Of a stretch of DNA of 64,000 bases, positions 48,896 to 59,507 are shown piece by piece. How positions within the stretch are numbered: the stretch's first letter is position 1; every line of letters begins with the position of its first letter. The position numbers and the translations under genes are program-made. The notes below the pieces were generated by a model. It saw only the letters and a program-made list of their open reading frames with translations. It was not told where the DNA came from and did not search any database. The stretch comes from Aspergillus flavus (taxonomy: Eukaryota > Ascomycota > Eurotiomycetes > Eurotiales > Aspergillaceae), in NCBI RefSeq assembly GCF_009017415.1, contig NC_092407.1, positions 1,736,001-1,800,000 on the forward strand, written 5' to 3'.

Positions 48896-49961
48896 CTACA
48901 ACATACAGTAGATCACTGAATGCACCACAGCGGCAACCCCAACCAAACATAGACACATCTTTCCATGCAGTTCCAGACAACTGAGTAACTGTCCCATCCT
49001 AATCATCTGCGCCGCCTCCTGTGCTCGTAGTGGTCCTCGGTTAACCGCCGAAAAGATCTCCCCCACCCGTCTGCCCCGCTGGTGTCTCGACGGACTAAAG
49101 ACCAGCGTCTCGCAGGTGGGCGGCAGAAGACTGGCCTGGACCAGGATTAACACCATGTAAGAGGGAAGGAGGAGAAACAGCTGGGCAGAGAGCATGAGCC
49201 CTGATACCAGGATGTCGGATCTCACAATGTACAATAATCCCGCCATTGTGACTTCCTCGTCTGGCACTGGGGCGATGCTGCTGTCGAATACAGCCGGCAC
49301 ATGCAGCATCACTGTTTCAGCCGCGGCATAGACTAGAGTGGGAAACACCAGCCATCGTCGGCGGTCGCCGGGGTTGGACACGAAGCGCAGCTGGTCACGC
49401 GGTAGGATGGTACGCGTAGTCCAGAGGAAATGGGTCTCGGCGAGCAGGACTGATGCGAGGATATGCGCGGCTGAACTGGGAAGCAGAGTAGTTGATAATT
49501 TCGCCACCGAGATGTGCATGGCCCAGTAGGTACAGGCGGAACTGATGCCATTCAGGAGAAGACGGACACCCCCACTGCGGTAGAGGATGGCACTGATTCG
49601 GAGCAGTTGGCGACTGGAGGGAGCTGGCTTCTTGTCCCCTAGCTCAGAAGCATCGGCCTGCTTCTCTACAGTTTCAAGGATTAAGATAGACATTAGGACA
49701 TGGCCAATAATGTATCGTATCTAGGCCCTGTTAGCCTCTGAGAAGAACAGGGGTTCGTTAATAGTCACTCACTAGGAGGTTAAGGATAAGCCCTAGAGTA
49801 ATCGGCACTAATAGTAAAATATTATTCGTTTGGGCAGGTTGATTTTGGAAAGATCGATGAGTTCTCGCAAGTAGTGGGTCATCTCCTGTGGAATGAATAA
49901 AGGTATTAAAGAGTTCCCGACAGAGGGTCAACAAAAAGTGTGGGCGTGGCTGGTATGCCAT
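48896..49961 (-). CDS. uncharacterised multi-span membrane protein
   Basis: Two exons, 49961-49773 and 49720-48896, joined across a 52-nt GT-AG intron (GTGAGT ... CCTAG) give 337 residues. Hydrophobic spans are visible at NNILLLVPITLGLILNLLI, around WAMHISVAKLSTTLLP, WLVFPTLVYAAAETVMLHV, LVSGLMLSAQLFLLLPSYMV and CLVGVAAVVHSVIYCML. The segment SYMVLILVQASLLPPTCETLVF resembles a motif I associate with a family of uncharacterised fungal membrane proteins; I know of no function. The N-terminal ~45 residues and a loop after the first span are hydrophilic. Confidence 0.75.
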
Positions 49962-51011
49962 CGTATGCTGTAGACAGTGAGTATAAGCAGGAAGCTGAAG
50001 TTGTTCGCTTTCTTTCCGTGGATGGGATTATTCTTCATATATGGCTCCATCGACCCTCTCACAAAAATCTGGATGAGACTAATCAAGGCCAAGAAAACCA
50101 AGCTACTGCCAAGCTAATTCAGCCAATGCAAAACTAAACCCTTACAGCGAAACTAAGCCCCTTGATCCTAGGTCATTGCCGCAAGAGCCATAGCTATAAC
50201 AGGCAATTGCAAGACCCCTAGATCGACAGATTCGTGCCCGACCTAGGCAGAAGCGAAAGCCATCGAATCCTGGATCCTCAATGCTACTGTGATAAGGTGT
50301 GAAAGGAAAGGGCCACCGTGGCAATTTCACCACCTTTCTCTAACTGTACCTATACTATATGGCCATATTGACCAGGGTAAGAATTTTACATTCTTTTCGT
50401 ACCCTACCACAGTCCCATGATGAATCTCTGGGGTGCTGGGAACCTCATCTGGACCCTGCTCTAGGTAATATCCGAAAGCTCATCACTTGAGTTACTCCAG
50501 AGTAGATACTTCCTTATTCGCCGTTGTCTTGAAATATCCGTCGGAAAACAGCCATAGCTTGACCTAAGCTCGTAGCTTGTTTATATTATATAACTCGAAT
50601 CTAGAAAAGCATAGACATAACAGTAAGGTACTGGGTATCAGAGAAATCTAGTAGAATAGAATATGATTATGGAGATGTATCTTTGATATAAGATAGAAGA
50701 GAATAGAGGAAGAGAGAATGGAAGAGGAAGAGGGTAAGGTTAGGTCTTTTACATCAAGAGGGGGAGGTTGTATGATAGTGTGTATACGCTGCTGTTTACG
50801 AGATGGAACGAGTCAAGTGTGGTTTTTCGATGTATATAGCTCCTTACTAGCTATAACTATTCTATCTACTCCAAGATCGTTTGTATTGATCCTCCGGGTT
50901 CGCTTGCTCGTTTCAAGTCATGTAATCTGAACACAAGATTAAAGCCACCTCTGCGATGTATTTAGCTCCGATTGGCTGCTGATATTTGTACTACCAACAC
51001 GGAAAATCATA
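49962..51011. other. intergenic, no gene recognised
   Basis: A 1.05-kb AT-rich spacer with a purine-rich run near 50690-50735. No gene is supported. Confidence 0.45.
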
Positions 51012-52238
51012 ATGTCGAAGTCAATATACTGAAAACGAAACGGCTCTGATATCTACCGTCCAAGTCAGGGAGCTCTATTACCCTTCGGGCGCTTATATCC
51101 ATACTTCTAGAACGGCAAACACCTCTAGTGTTCTCTCTGAAGCCTTCCGCCTTCATCAGGTAGTTCGGTGCTCACTTGCCGAAGAAGATCCTTGTCAGGG
51201 TGGCTCACACAAAGTGCTCAAAGTTGTCTTTGAAGATTCCGTGCAGTGGGCTGCACGCCTATGCCATGATCCTAACAATTGGAAATATGAGTTGCGTGCT
51301 GTTAAGATGTTTCAACACATCAAACAAACCCATCCAGACATCAGAGCACCAAGTGTGTTTTTCAAGGCAGAACACCCTGTCCTGTATTCAGAGTGGGTTA
51401 CTGGTAAATCGCTGAAGGTTTGGAACTCCCAGATCCCTCTTAACAAACGTCAAACACTTCTCAAGGACCTTGCGGAGTTCCTACTGCAATTATGGACTAC
51501 TGCGGTGCCCCCTGATTTTATGCCAGAGCAAAAGCCTCGGTATTCAGCTTGGCTCACAGAGAGCCTAGACCGAGGTCTCCGACGAACTCTGACTGGAACT
51601 GCTAGATGGGGTGATGCCATCGACTATCTGATCATGAGGTCGATGATCCCCAAGTATGCTGGAGACTATGACAAGTACACAGATGTTGGCTTCGTCCATG
51701 GAGACCTGAAAGCGTATAATATCATAAAAGATGATGACTTTCACTTGACAGGGTAAGCGCGCGTCGTTTTCTTAACTTTTTCTCTTTAACAACTTTTCTA
51801 ATGGATGGCTCAATTCCAGGGTGGTCGACTGGGATTGGATATCTGTCGCACCGCTCCCCGCCGTTATACATTAGCCCTGGTTCATAGCCGATATTCCGGG
51901 ATGGAGCAATGAGGACGTCGCCGAAGGAGAAAGCTTCGGCGAGGATCGTTCTTTTTCTTGAGAATGCAATCAAGGACAAAGAAATATCGCGACAGTTACC
52001 GGCTACCGTATCAAAGTTGCTGCGACATTCTGGTAGGAGACTGTTTTTTCAGTCCGCCTTCCACTTCAAGGGCATCCATGAGAAGTTTGTTAAGTTACAC
52101 TGCGCACGAACAGAGAAGAACCTCAAGGCTGCGAACTCACAGCTGAATGCCGTGCTTTCTTTGTATCCCGAGCTGAATGAAACAGAAGGGGTGCAGAGAA
52201 TCGAGGATTTGCTTCGTGACATGTGCCTGGAGTCGTAA
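51012..52238 (+). pseudogene. aminoglycoside-phosphotransferase-like kinase, broken
   Basis: The body of a fungal APH/choline-kinase-like protein is recognisable. A frame from ~51014 to 51756 contains SVLSEAFRLHQVVRCSLAEE, then KVLKVVFEDSVQWAARLC, LYSEWVTGKSLKVW and the catalytic loop GFVHGDLKAYNII (HGD-x4-N type). A 69-nt GT-AG intron then leads to the metal-binding GVVDWDWISVAPLPAV. Soon after, a TAG at ~51872 interrupts the frame, and near 51945 the frame shifts before the C-terminal part (HEKFVKLHCARTEKNLKAA ... DLLRDMCLES, stop 52238). There is no in-frame start at the 5' end. Several lesions make this a pseudogene unless the exon structure is unusual. Confidence 0.7.
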
Positions 52239-52932
52239 AACGCAAGGGAGTCAATATAGGATGCACTTTGTTACTCCGAACCGTAAGCATGGCTAGATAA
52301 ACTTCTCACGACGCGGAAATAGTCCACAACGAAGTAATTCATGGTATATCCGGTTGCTTCTAAAATGCAGAGGGCTACACGATCAGCGTGGCCTAGAACA
52401 ATATTTCTTTGAGTTGCATGTGCGAAAGAAAATGCATTGTAGAAGTTGTTCTTATATGCCTCTATACCCTATCTTGATTAGGGCTCAGAAGTATTGCCGT
52501 TTACAAGAATGGAAAGATATTGCAAGGCATGAGACCGAGGGCCTTTCCATTGATCGGCGTCTGTTGATATTTTGAATATACTGTACTCCGTACACAGTAA
52601 GTGAGAGAAAATAATGACTCTCGAAAATTTATCACATGATCAAAAAAAGTTCTGCCACCGCATCGAGTCGGTCACCTGGTCACCTGGTCACCTGGATGTG
52701 TTATACCCTGAACTTGATATCAGAACAGGTAGCACCACCAAAATCACAACAAACACTGGAGAGACTACTCCGGAGTAGATAAAAATAGACCCACATCATT
52801 GCTCCCGCATGGGAATATGATGTAGACCCACTTTAAATCCTAAAATGCTCCAACCCGTGGGATCAAAGCCCCAAGAAGGCTATAGAGCTTGTGGATGATA
52901 TTTTATTGTTTTTTAAGCTTCAAATAAGAAGA
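52239..52932. other. intergenic with tandem octamer and palindrome
   Basis: Non-coding. It contains TACTCCGTA at 52584-52592, three tandem copies of GTCACCTG at 52671-52694, and the perfect 14-bp palindrome CTACTCCGGAGTAG at 52765-52778. Confidence 0.6.
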
Positions 52933-53014
52933 GCGGGTGTAGTCTAGTGGTTATGATGCGCGCTTCCCAATCGGGACTAGCGCGAGGTCCGGGGTTCGAA
53001 CCCCCGTTCCCGCA
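52933..53014 (+). tRNA. tRNA-Gly (CCC), intron-containing
   Basis: An 82-nt cloverleaf. The acceptor stem GCGGGTG pairs with TTCCCGC (one mismatch, one wobble). The D arm is in GTCTAGTGGTTATGAT. The anticodon stem CGCGC/GCGCG encloses the loop TTCCCA-A with anticodon CCC. A 9-nt intron (ATCGGGACT), containing a CGGG that can pair with the anticodon, sits after position 37. The T arm is CGGGG-TTCGAAC-CCCCG, with discriminator A. It reads glycine codon GGG. Confidence 0.9.
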
Positions 53015-54480
53015 GTCTCTCTGTTTTTGGTGATTTATATACATTTTTCCTGCCTTTTCAGATAGATTCCTCAGTTAACAGGTACAGTGCTAGGCTGTAA
53101 TCAGAAAATCGAGCATCTAGTTTAACAAAGTACAAGTTTTATCCATAATTTATAAGCTATCCTTCATCTCCCTCCTGAAAAAGGGCAAAACCAATGCATC
53201 TAGATGTAGAGTTCGTTAGGCTACAACAGGAGAAGGTTAACACTACTGTCCCCACTGTACTGACAGTCTGCTAGGCCTCAAGGAGAGTAAGACATTCAAA
53301 CGAGAGTGGTAGAACATGGGCACATGCCACACCCTCGTGCTATCCTCCTTGCTTTTGAACCTTTGTCTATCCGATGCCATTAGAGAGCCAATGATCCTAC
53401 AATCTTCTTCCTTATTTCTTTTATACCTTAATACTGGAACTAGTGGACATATATTTAACTCTGTCAGGCACAATATAGTACAAGTCATGACCATTTCCTT
53501 GGGATATCGAGAACATAGCTCGTAGCCTAATGGGTTCATCGGGGGTCCAAAAAGTATAACATAATGAGTATTTTCGAATCACAACCGTTTGTAGGTCTCG
53601 TAATCAGGACATTCCTATTGAACCATCTATACATGATTCGATACTAAGCTTGAATGCGATTCGTAGCTCCAGGTTGTAGTGTTGCGTGATATCATGTAGT
53701 GAGGCTGGTATAACGTGACTAGGGCTGCCCTTCGTCAGCAGACCTTTGACGCTTGACTCAACACACTACATAAAGACAGAGACCAAAGCGAGAGCTATCC
53801 CAAATTTAATCAAGGCGGAATGTCTTTCTGATCATTATACCATTTTCATGCCGATAAATTTATCTTCTGGACAGCAGTCAGACTAGTAGGTAGTAGTGAG
53901 TTATTTGAAGAATATCCTTTTCCCCTCTTATATCCTCCTTGGAATATGTATACACGCAAGTGGACTTCTATCATAGCAATTGGGTCATCTTAAGCGTCTA
54001 TATGGTCATTAAGCTACGCGAACTATTGATGGGGTGACCAACATCCGGAACGGATATTTCTGATTGAAATTCATTATTCTTTACAGTGTATCTATCGTAG
54101 TCCTGACGTACAGACACTAGTATGTATATTCTGTATATTGTGCACTGAACAACAGGTGACATTTTATTTCGGGGTGACAAATGTAGAAGTAATCCAAATC
54201 CACGTAGAATAATAGGACTCAGTGAAACCAAGTAAGACAGTGATAGTGCCGACGGCAGTGAAGAAGTTGATGAATGATGCCGGACTAAGTCCGTTAAGAT
54301 TGAGGAGAAGTCTTCACCCCTCAGGGCTATTAGAAGTTAACGTCTTCCAAAGCTGAGGAGTAATCCTCACTCTAACAACTGTAAATTCCTCATAATTAGA
54401 GGTAAAACACCGCGCGAGGAGAGAATATCATCTAACCACCACAACATCCTCAATTTCCTGAAAAGCCTGAGCTTCTAGAA
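53015..54480. other. intergenic, no gene recognised
   Basis: AT-rich DNA with only short open frames. The region 54281-54400 contains small palindromes (for example CGGACTAAGTCCG at 54281-54293) and repeated GAGGAG/CTCCTC words, which suggests a decayed miniature element, but I cannot define its ends. Confidence 0.4.
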
Positions 54481-55249
54481 ACTGATTGTATTACAGCCAG
54501 AAAACACTCTTCCTTGACCGAAGCTGTAGCGGGAAATGCCAGCGAATCGAAGAAGGCTTAGTTATCCAGCAAAAGCCCGTCGAATATCCAGACAATGATT
54601 TATCTCCTAAGTATACCCTTCCTGATATCTTCGAAAGCCAAGTCTCACTCAACCCAAGAGCTTGTGCTAACATTCTCCTTATAGATAACATGGAGTTCCC
54701 AACAAGTTGAAGTATGAGGACGCCGCCGGTTATAATTTCGAACCCGAGAATAATCTGCTGGAACAAGACCATCAGGAGGCAGATTATCTCGAGGTAGAGG
54801 GTTTTATCTCAGACAAGACTCGGCATCGGGCTGCCAGTATCGCTTCTGACGAGAATCACAAGGGTTCTCCGAGAGAGCTTCGACAAAAGCATACACAGAA
54901 TTACCAGGTACCTGCGAAATTATGCTTAAGACAGCCCTTTCAGCAAACCTTCAGGTTGTGAATCCTGGGTCGCAAAGGTATATACCATTGGCTGCGGAGA
55001 GCAGACCCTGATGTTGTATTTCGCCTATATCAGGCGATCATCCTGAGTCTACTCGCACGATCTCGAGGCTTCCAAAGATGAGCCCTTCGCTTATAGAAAA
55101 GAGTGTAGGTGCTCTGTCTGTTATAACAAGTATCAAAGGAGCTTGCCAAAAACTTAAGATCAGATTACCCAGTCTCAACGACGCGCGAGCTGGGGCTCTT
55201 TTGGGAGACCTTTGCTTATTGGTAAGTTTCTATAATCTATAGTAATAGC
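54481..55249 (+). pseudogene. degenerate coding-like DNA of unknown origin
   Basis: Several frames show protein-like composition broken by stops and shifts. Examples are an open stretch 54707-54961 (YEDAAGYNFEPENNLLEQD) and, around 55070-55145, DLEASKDEPFAYRK followed by a Cys-rich ECRCSVCYNKYQ. No single gene model closes. I do not recognise the family. Confidence 0.3.
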
Positions 55250-55555
55250 ATGTACACAAACACAACTTGAATGTCGCCAACGACGACGAAACTTGGCTCG
55301 AGGCCTCACTATGCTGATTACTTCCCTGGTAAGTTTCTACATTATGTCATTGGTATGATGATACTAACGTTTTCTTCAGGGGCTGGTTAGACAGTCAACT
55401 ATATATTATACTCAGACTGAATACCGATAATTTAGTCCGCTGCCCCGGTGGCCCCTGCTGTTGCTGAACCCCAGCCCCAAGCCCAGCAGCAGCAGCAGCA
55501 GCAGCAGGGCGGGGTGGAGCATGGGATGGCGGTGTTGTCACTGGGAGTGCTGTGA
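55250..55555 (+). pseudogene. decayed relative of the CCHC zinc-knuckle mini-gene, with polyQ
   Basis: An exon ending at 55328 encodes CRQRRRNLARGLTMLITSL. A GT-AG intron of 107 nt (55329-55435) leads in frame to SAAPVAPAVAEPQPQA, eight Gln and GGVEHGMAVLSLGVL, stop at 55553-55555. The layout (basic RQRQ-rich segment, ~105-nt intron, Pro/Ala-rich stretch, low-complexity tail) parallels the intact gene at 61.1-61.7 kb. The first half of the zinc knuckle is missing, so this copy is probably dead. A 6-nt micro-exon GGGCTG inside the intron is an alternative splice that keeps the frame. Confidence 0.45.
55484..55507 (+). repeat. (CAG)8 trinucleotide repeat
   Basis: Eight perfect CAG units that read as polyglutamine in the decayed mini-gene frame. 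Confidence 0.95.
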
Positions 55556-55769
55556 TACTTTTTTTTTTTTTCTTTTTAAAGTTGACAAATTGTCTGTGTT
55601 TTCTTTTTTCTTTTCTTTTCTTTTATTTTTGTTTCTAATGTTTCAAAATTGTCTGTGTGTTTTGTTTTGTTTTTTCTTTTCTTTTTTTTTCTTCTTAAAC
55701 AAATTGAAGATTATGGGTTAACAAAACAGAAGATCCAGATAGCTAGTAACCTCGTAGTTGAGTTAGCAT

Positions 55770-56309
55770 TGCGCAGATAATCTCGTCAACTCCTCAACCA
55801 GTAACACCGGAAGTCATTTGCCTGACAACAGCGTTAAGATGAGCAGATTAGCTACTGATTCCTTTCATCACACTGCACCGCAAACTGGTATAACTAATTG
55901 CAAACATCCTGTGCAGTATAGCATGTGGGATTCAGCCGCAGAGCTGGAACATTGTATTTCAAGAGGAATTAAAATCCAGTCGATGCCTCATTTCTCTTCT
56001 GACAGATACCAACCACGAGTACTCGTCGAATTCCAAGAGGAGCGCTTTTCAGGAGTACGCACGAATACTTATACTACGAGAGGTATTAACTGTGTTCTAT
56101 TGATCTCCACAAAGCTCGTATTTCCGGACCGGTCAAAAAGGGTATGGAACCGTTGCATGGCTAGGGTGGTTGGGAGTACTGAGTCTGATAGACCGACAGC
56201 GCATCGGGTATCCTATCCATGCACACTGCTGGGTGCTTGTTGACCGGGTAAGTGGGCATGAGATCGTCCAGAAGCATCTGCGAGAATTCGTCTAATCCGT
56301 GGAGGCACA
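55770..56309 (+). pseudogene. broken paralogue of the F-box-like gene at 62.7-63.9 kb
   Basis: DNA from about 55770 to 56309 matches 62530-63290, including promoter-proximal sequence (TAACACCGGAA...CATNTGCCTGA). Shared protein stretches are AELEH, RVLVEFQEER (IVLVEPQGER in the other copy), and in a shifted frame RIGYPIHAHCWVLVDRVSGH and IVQKHLREFV. The start codon is missing (the ATG context is replaced by AACTGG), internal sequence is deleted, and the frame is lost before the HCW motif. CGA has become TAA after HLREF. Homology stops abruptly at GTGGAGGCA (56309), where unrelated decayed sequence begins. Confidence 0.7.
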
Positions 56310-58856
56310 GGCTACGCAGGAACAAGACAGGACGCTATGAGGGGTACAATGGCAACTAGAGGGAAAAGTCGACAAACAGCTGGTGAAGGCTATTTTCATT
56401 CTGTGGGATAATCTAGAAACTTACAAAGGCGTGTCAATGACATATCCAGCTGACTAGGACATCACAGAGTTCGCTGGCTGGCTGGGGAAACCGTTAATAT
56501 ACCTGAATACCGCAACTGGCTCCCTTCACTGCCTGTATCACTCCCTGAATCGCCTCAACTATCGGTAGGACACCTTCACGATCAGCCTCCAGACAGTGTC
56601 GATCTCGATATCATCAGACGTTTCGATACCTCTATTATCTGCGCGACCAGAGGGAACCATAGTCAGCTATTTTCAAGCACGGACAGCGATAAAGCTAGTA
56701 TGAGCGCTCCTGGTCCATCAACTGCATCAATGATGAGAAAGCCCTTGCCCAGTTGCAAAAAGATGCACATCAGATTGACCAGGTCGAACGACAAGAACAA
56801 CAGGATCGACCGGTTCCTCCACACCTAACAGCTGCATCAATAGGGGCTGTCCAACTGTTGGAAGACAGATCTGGCCGGATTTACGTGACGATGTGATCTA
56901 TAAATCGAAAATGCAATGGTGTACAAGGGTGTCAATATTCTCACGGATCGTCTCAAGGATACTCTTGTGCTTAAGGCTAAAGCTATGGTAAAGCGAATGT
57001 ACAAGTATGTCCCCGTGGAGTGGCTTTGAGCTGGTTTGCATCTCAGCTAACAGAGCTTGAGAAATCGATAGAACAGTCCTGGATACCTGCTCTTCTCAAA
57101 CGATTTAGACCTAATCCTATCTACTCGCCTCAGTCGTGCAGAACACATCACGACCCGTTCAACCAGATATCTCAAATATGGAATCGGTTGGACCTTATCT
57201 ACAGCGTGATATTCTTCAACCTAAATCTGACATGATCTTGTCGCAATTCTTGCAACAGCTTGAGAAATATGAATACGTCTGGCAGAATATCGCTGCGACG
57301 TATCGAGCAAAACAACACGGTAAACCATGACCAGACCCTACCTATTTACACCAGCATGCTGATCAAATTCCAATGAGATAGGACCCATATTTTGCGCCAG
57401 GCTATCGATCGCGAGTTATGGGCGACATTGACTCAAGGTCCAACCCCCAGTACCGTCAACCAATTGGCCAAATAGTAAAACCGATGGCCGACAACCAATA
57501 CCGCTCATTGAATAGCCAAAACCACGCAGCGAATCAATCCTTGGCCAGTACAACTGATTTTGACGGATCACCGAGGAAACAATAGCAATAGCAATGGCAA
57601 GCAGTTGTGGAATAAAGTTCAACGGGCATACTGCGCTCGCCAGTCCAGTTCCTGGTACTGTTGGTTACACACCTACTGGTACATACCCAGCCAGAAACGG
57701 ATTGCCCTGCAGACTACGAACCAGTTTACGGATCGCTCAACGACCAGGGACGCAGACCGATTGGAACATGGAGCATGATGATGAATCATACACACAAGCA
57801 TTTGCCGTTACTACGTGTTGTACTGGATTGCATCGAAAATTGACTTCACAAGCATTTAAGCTGCTCATCGATACTATCAGCAGCCATCAATAACCCGATA
57901 ATCCTACAGATCTACCAATCATCGAGTTCAACAGGAGAATCGACTATACAAGGTCTGCGCTCACGGCAATGCGCGACCTGCAATAGTTGGTCTTAATTCT
58001 GCCAAGGATGGCAAACAATTTGCCAGTCGATCAAGGATATAATGTCAGTCAACGGTATTAGATCTTACCATCAGACTGATCGTGTCGCTCGCATTTTTGC
58101 ATACTTCGATGGACAACCGCTTACGCGAAAGTCCCAATAGCCGCTCATCTGGTCGATGACCTGTCTACGAGGCTGCATATCGAAATGGATGATATGGCCA
58201 AAGAGGAATTCATACTCGATCGAATCAATGCCTGTCAAGGCCTTGAATTTCCTATACAGGTACAGGTCAGACAAAACCAACTACAACCTGTCGTAGTCAC
58301 CGCCATATAGTCAAGGACCGATATCAGTCCATTTAAAGACCGCATTGCCCAGATCCGACGAGCGGCAGCGTATATTGCTATATACCCATCCGGTCGAGCT
58401 ATCATCGAAGTGGTCAACGAATGGATTTCATTACAGCCTACAGAGTCGGTGAAGCGCCTAAGCCGATTCATTACCGCAACCACTCGTCAAGGGCGTCAAC
58501 CCTAAACCAATGATCTCGATCGCAAAAGCGGATCCTACCTCGGTCTTACGTGACTATCTATGGCAATGACCCGGCGTAAAAGCTGATCCAGCGATATAAC
58601 ATATTGGGAGATTCCGGTTCCTTAACTCATCCTCTTCTCATCATCCACAGTCACAACAGCGAGGCTGATAATGACTCTTTTAAAGGAAGTTTTTCCGTGC
58701 CCGAGTCGACGATCGACTGGTTGAGCCTGGCGAAATTTTCTGGTCTATCTAAAATGGCCCTGTGACCTTTCAAAGCTTGGATCACGCAGTTCGATGAAGT
58801 ATTTTGACTTTCTCAATATATTGCAGACCTCTAGATCGACGCGTCAGACCTATCCC
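56310..58856 (+). mobile_element. decayed coding-like element of unknown type (probable transposon remnant)
   Basis: About 2.5 kb in which protein-like stretches appear on the plus strand in changing frames and are interrupted by many stops. Examples are WQLEGKVDKQLVKAIFILWD near 56.35 kb, MESVGPYLQRDILQPKSDMI near 57.2 kb, HIEMDDMAKEEFILDRINAC near 58.2 kb, and STIDWLSLAKFSGLSKMAL near 58.7 kb. No reverse transcriptase, integrase or transposase motif was found. It begins exactly where the interrupted F-box-like paralogue ends, and its 3' portion is duplicated in inverted orientation at 60.5-60.9 kb. This is why I call it mobile-element-derived. The class is unknown. Confidence 0.4.
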
Positions 58857-59264
58857 GAACTTGATAAATGGGAAGGCCTTACTATTGTCGACGTGATATA
58901 AAAGGCATTCATCTTGACAATCCCTGTTGAAATTATTGCCCATGTCGAACTCCCCACCACTTATTCCGATATCTTCTACTACATATAGGTTATGGCCGGC
59001 ATAGCAGCGGAGAAGTCAAATAGGCAATTGGTAAAGACAGATTTTATTTTCTTTAGAATTTTCAGTTGCCACGGCCTATCGGCCGTCAGCGACCCCGGAA
59101 GAGCTGCCTCATAAGATGGCTGGAATCGGGTATAATACAATAATCAATCAATCAATCAATCAATCAACCTTGGTGTACGGTTGGTCATATCGACCAGATG
59201 TACAATACTATGTGACATAATACTGCTTGAGAGAGAGAAAAAGACAACGTCCTCGTTGTGAAAT
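58857..59264 (+). repeat. left arm of a 0.4-kb inverted repeat (element 3' end)
   Basis: Matches the reverse complement of 60506-60874. It contains the end of a coding-like frame (ELDKWEGLTIV ... IPVEIIAHVELPTTYSDIFYY), a tetranucleotide tract (AATC)n at 59142-59167, and ~95 bp of non-coding 3' sequence ending CGTTGTGAAA. Confidence 0.8.
59142..59167. repeat. (AATC)6.5 tetranucleotide tract
   Basis: Perfect AATC repeats near the 3' end of the decayed element. The inverted copy (60599-60625) has the same tract with substitutions. Confidence 0.9.
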
Positions 59265-59507
59265 GAGTCGTACTGGCCCGGTACGTTTCGTGAAATTATC
59301 AACTGTGACCAATATCTGATCAAACCTCTCCGGTCTATTCGGTGGGGTATATGTCAGCTGTCCAGCTGCTACGTTTCGAAAACCCTAATGCGATCAGGTA
59401 AGTTCTTACCATCTGGAGACTGTTCTCACTCTGAAACCTCCCACAAGGACGACAGTAGCCTTCGAAAGTGGACTATAAAAGTCATGCGCAGGCGCGCAAA
59501 TAGCTTG

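Noticed and set aside
56310..59264. LTR retrotransposon
   Set aside because: No pair of direct long repeats and no reverse transcriptase or integrase motif could be found in the window.
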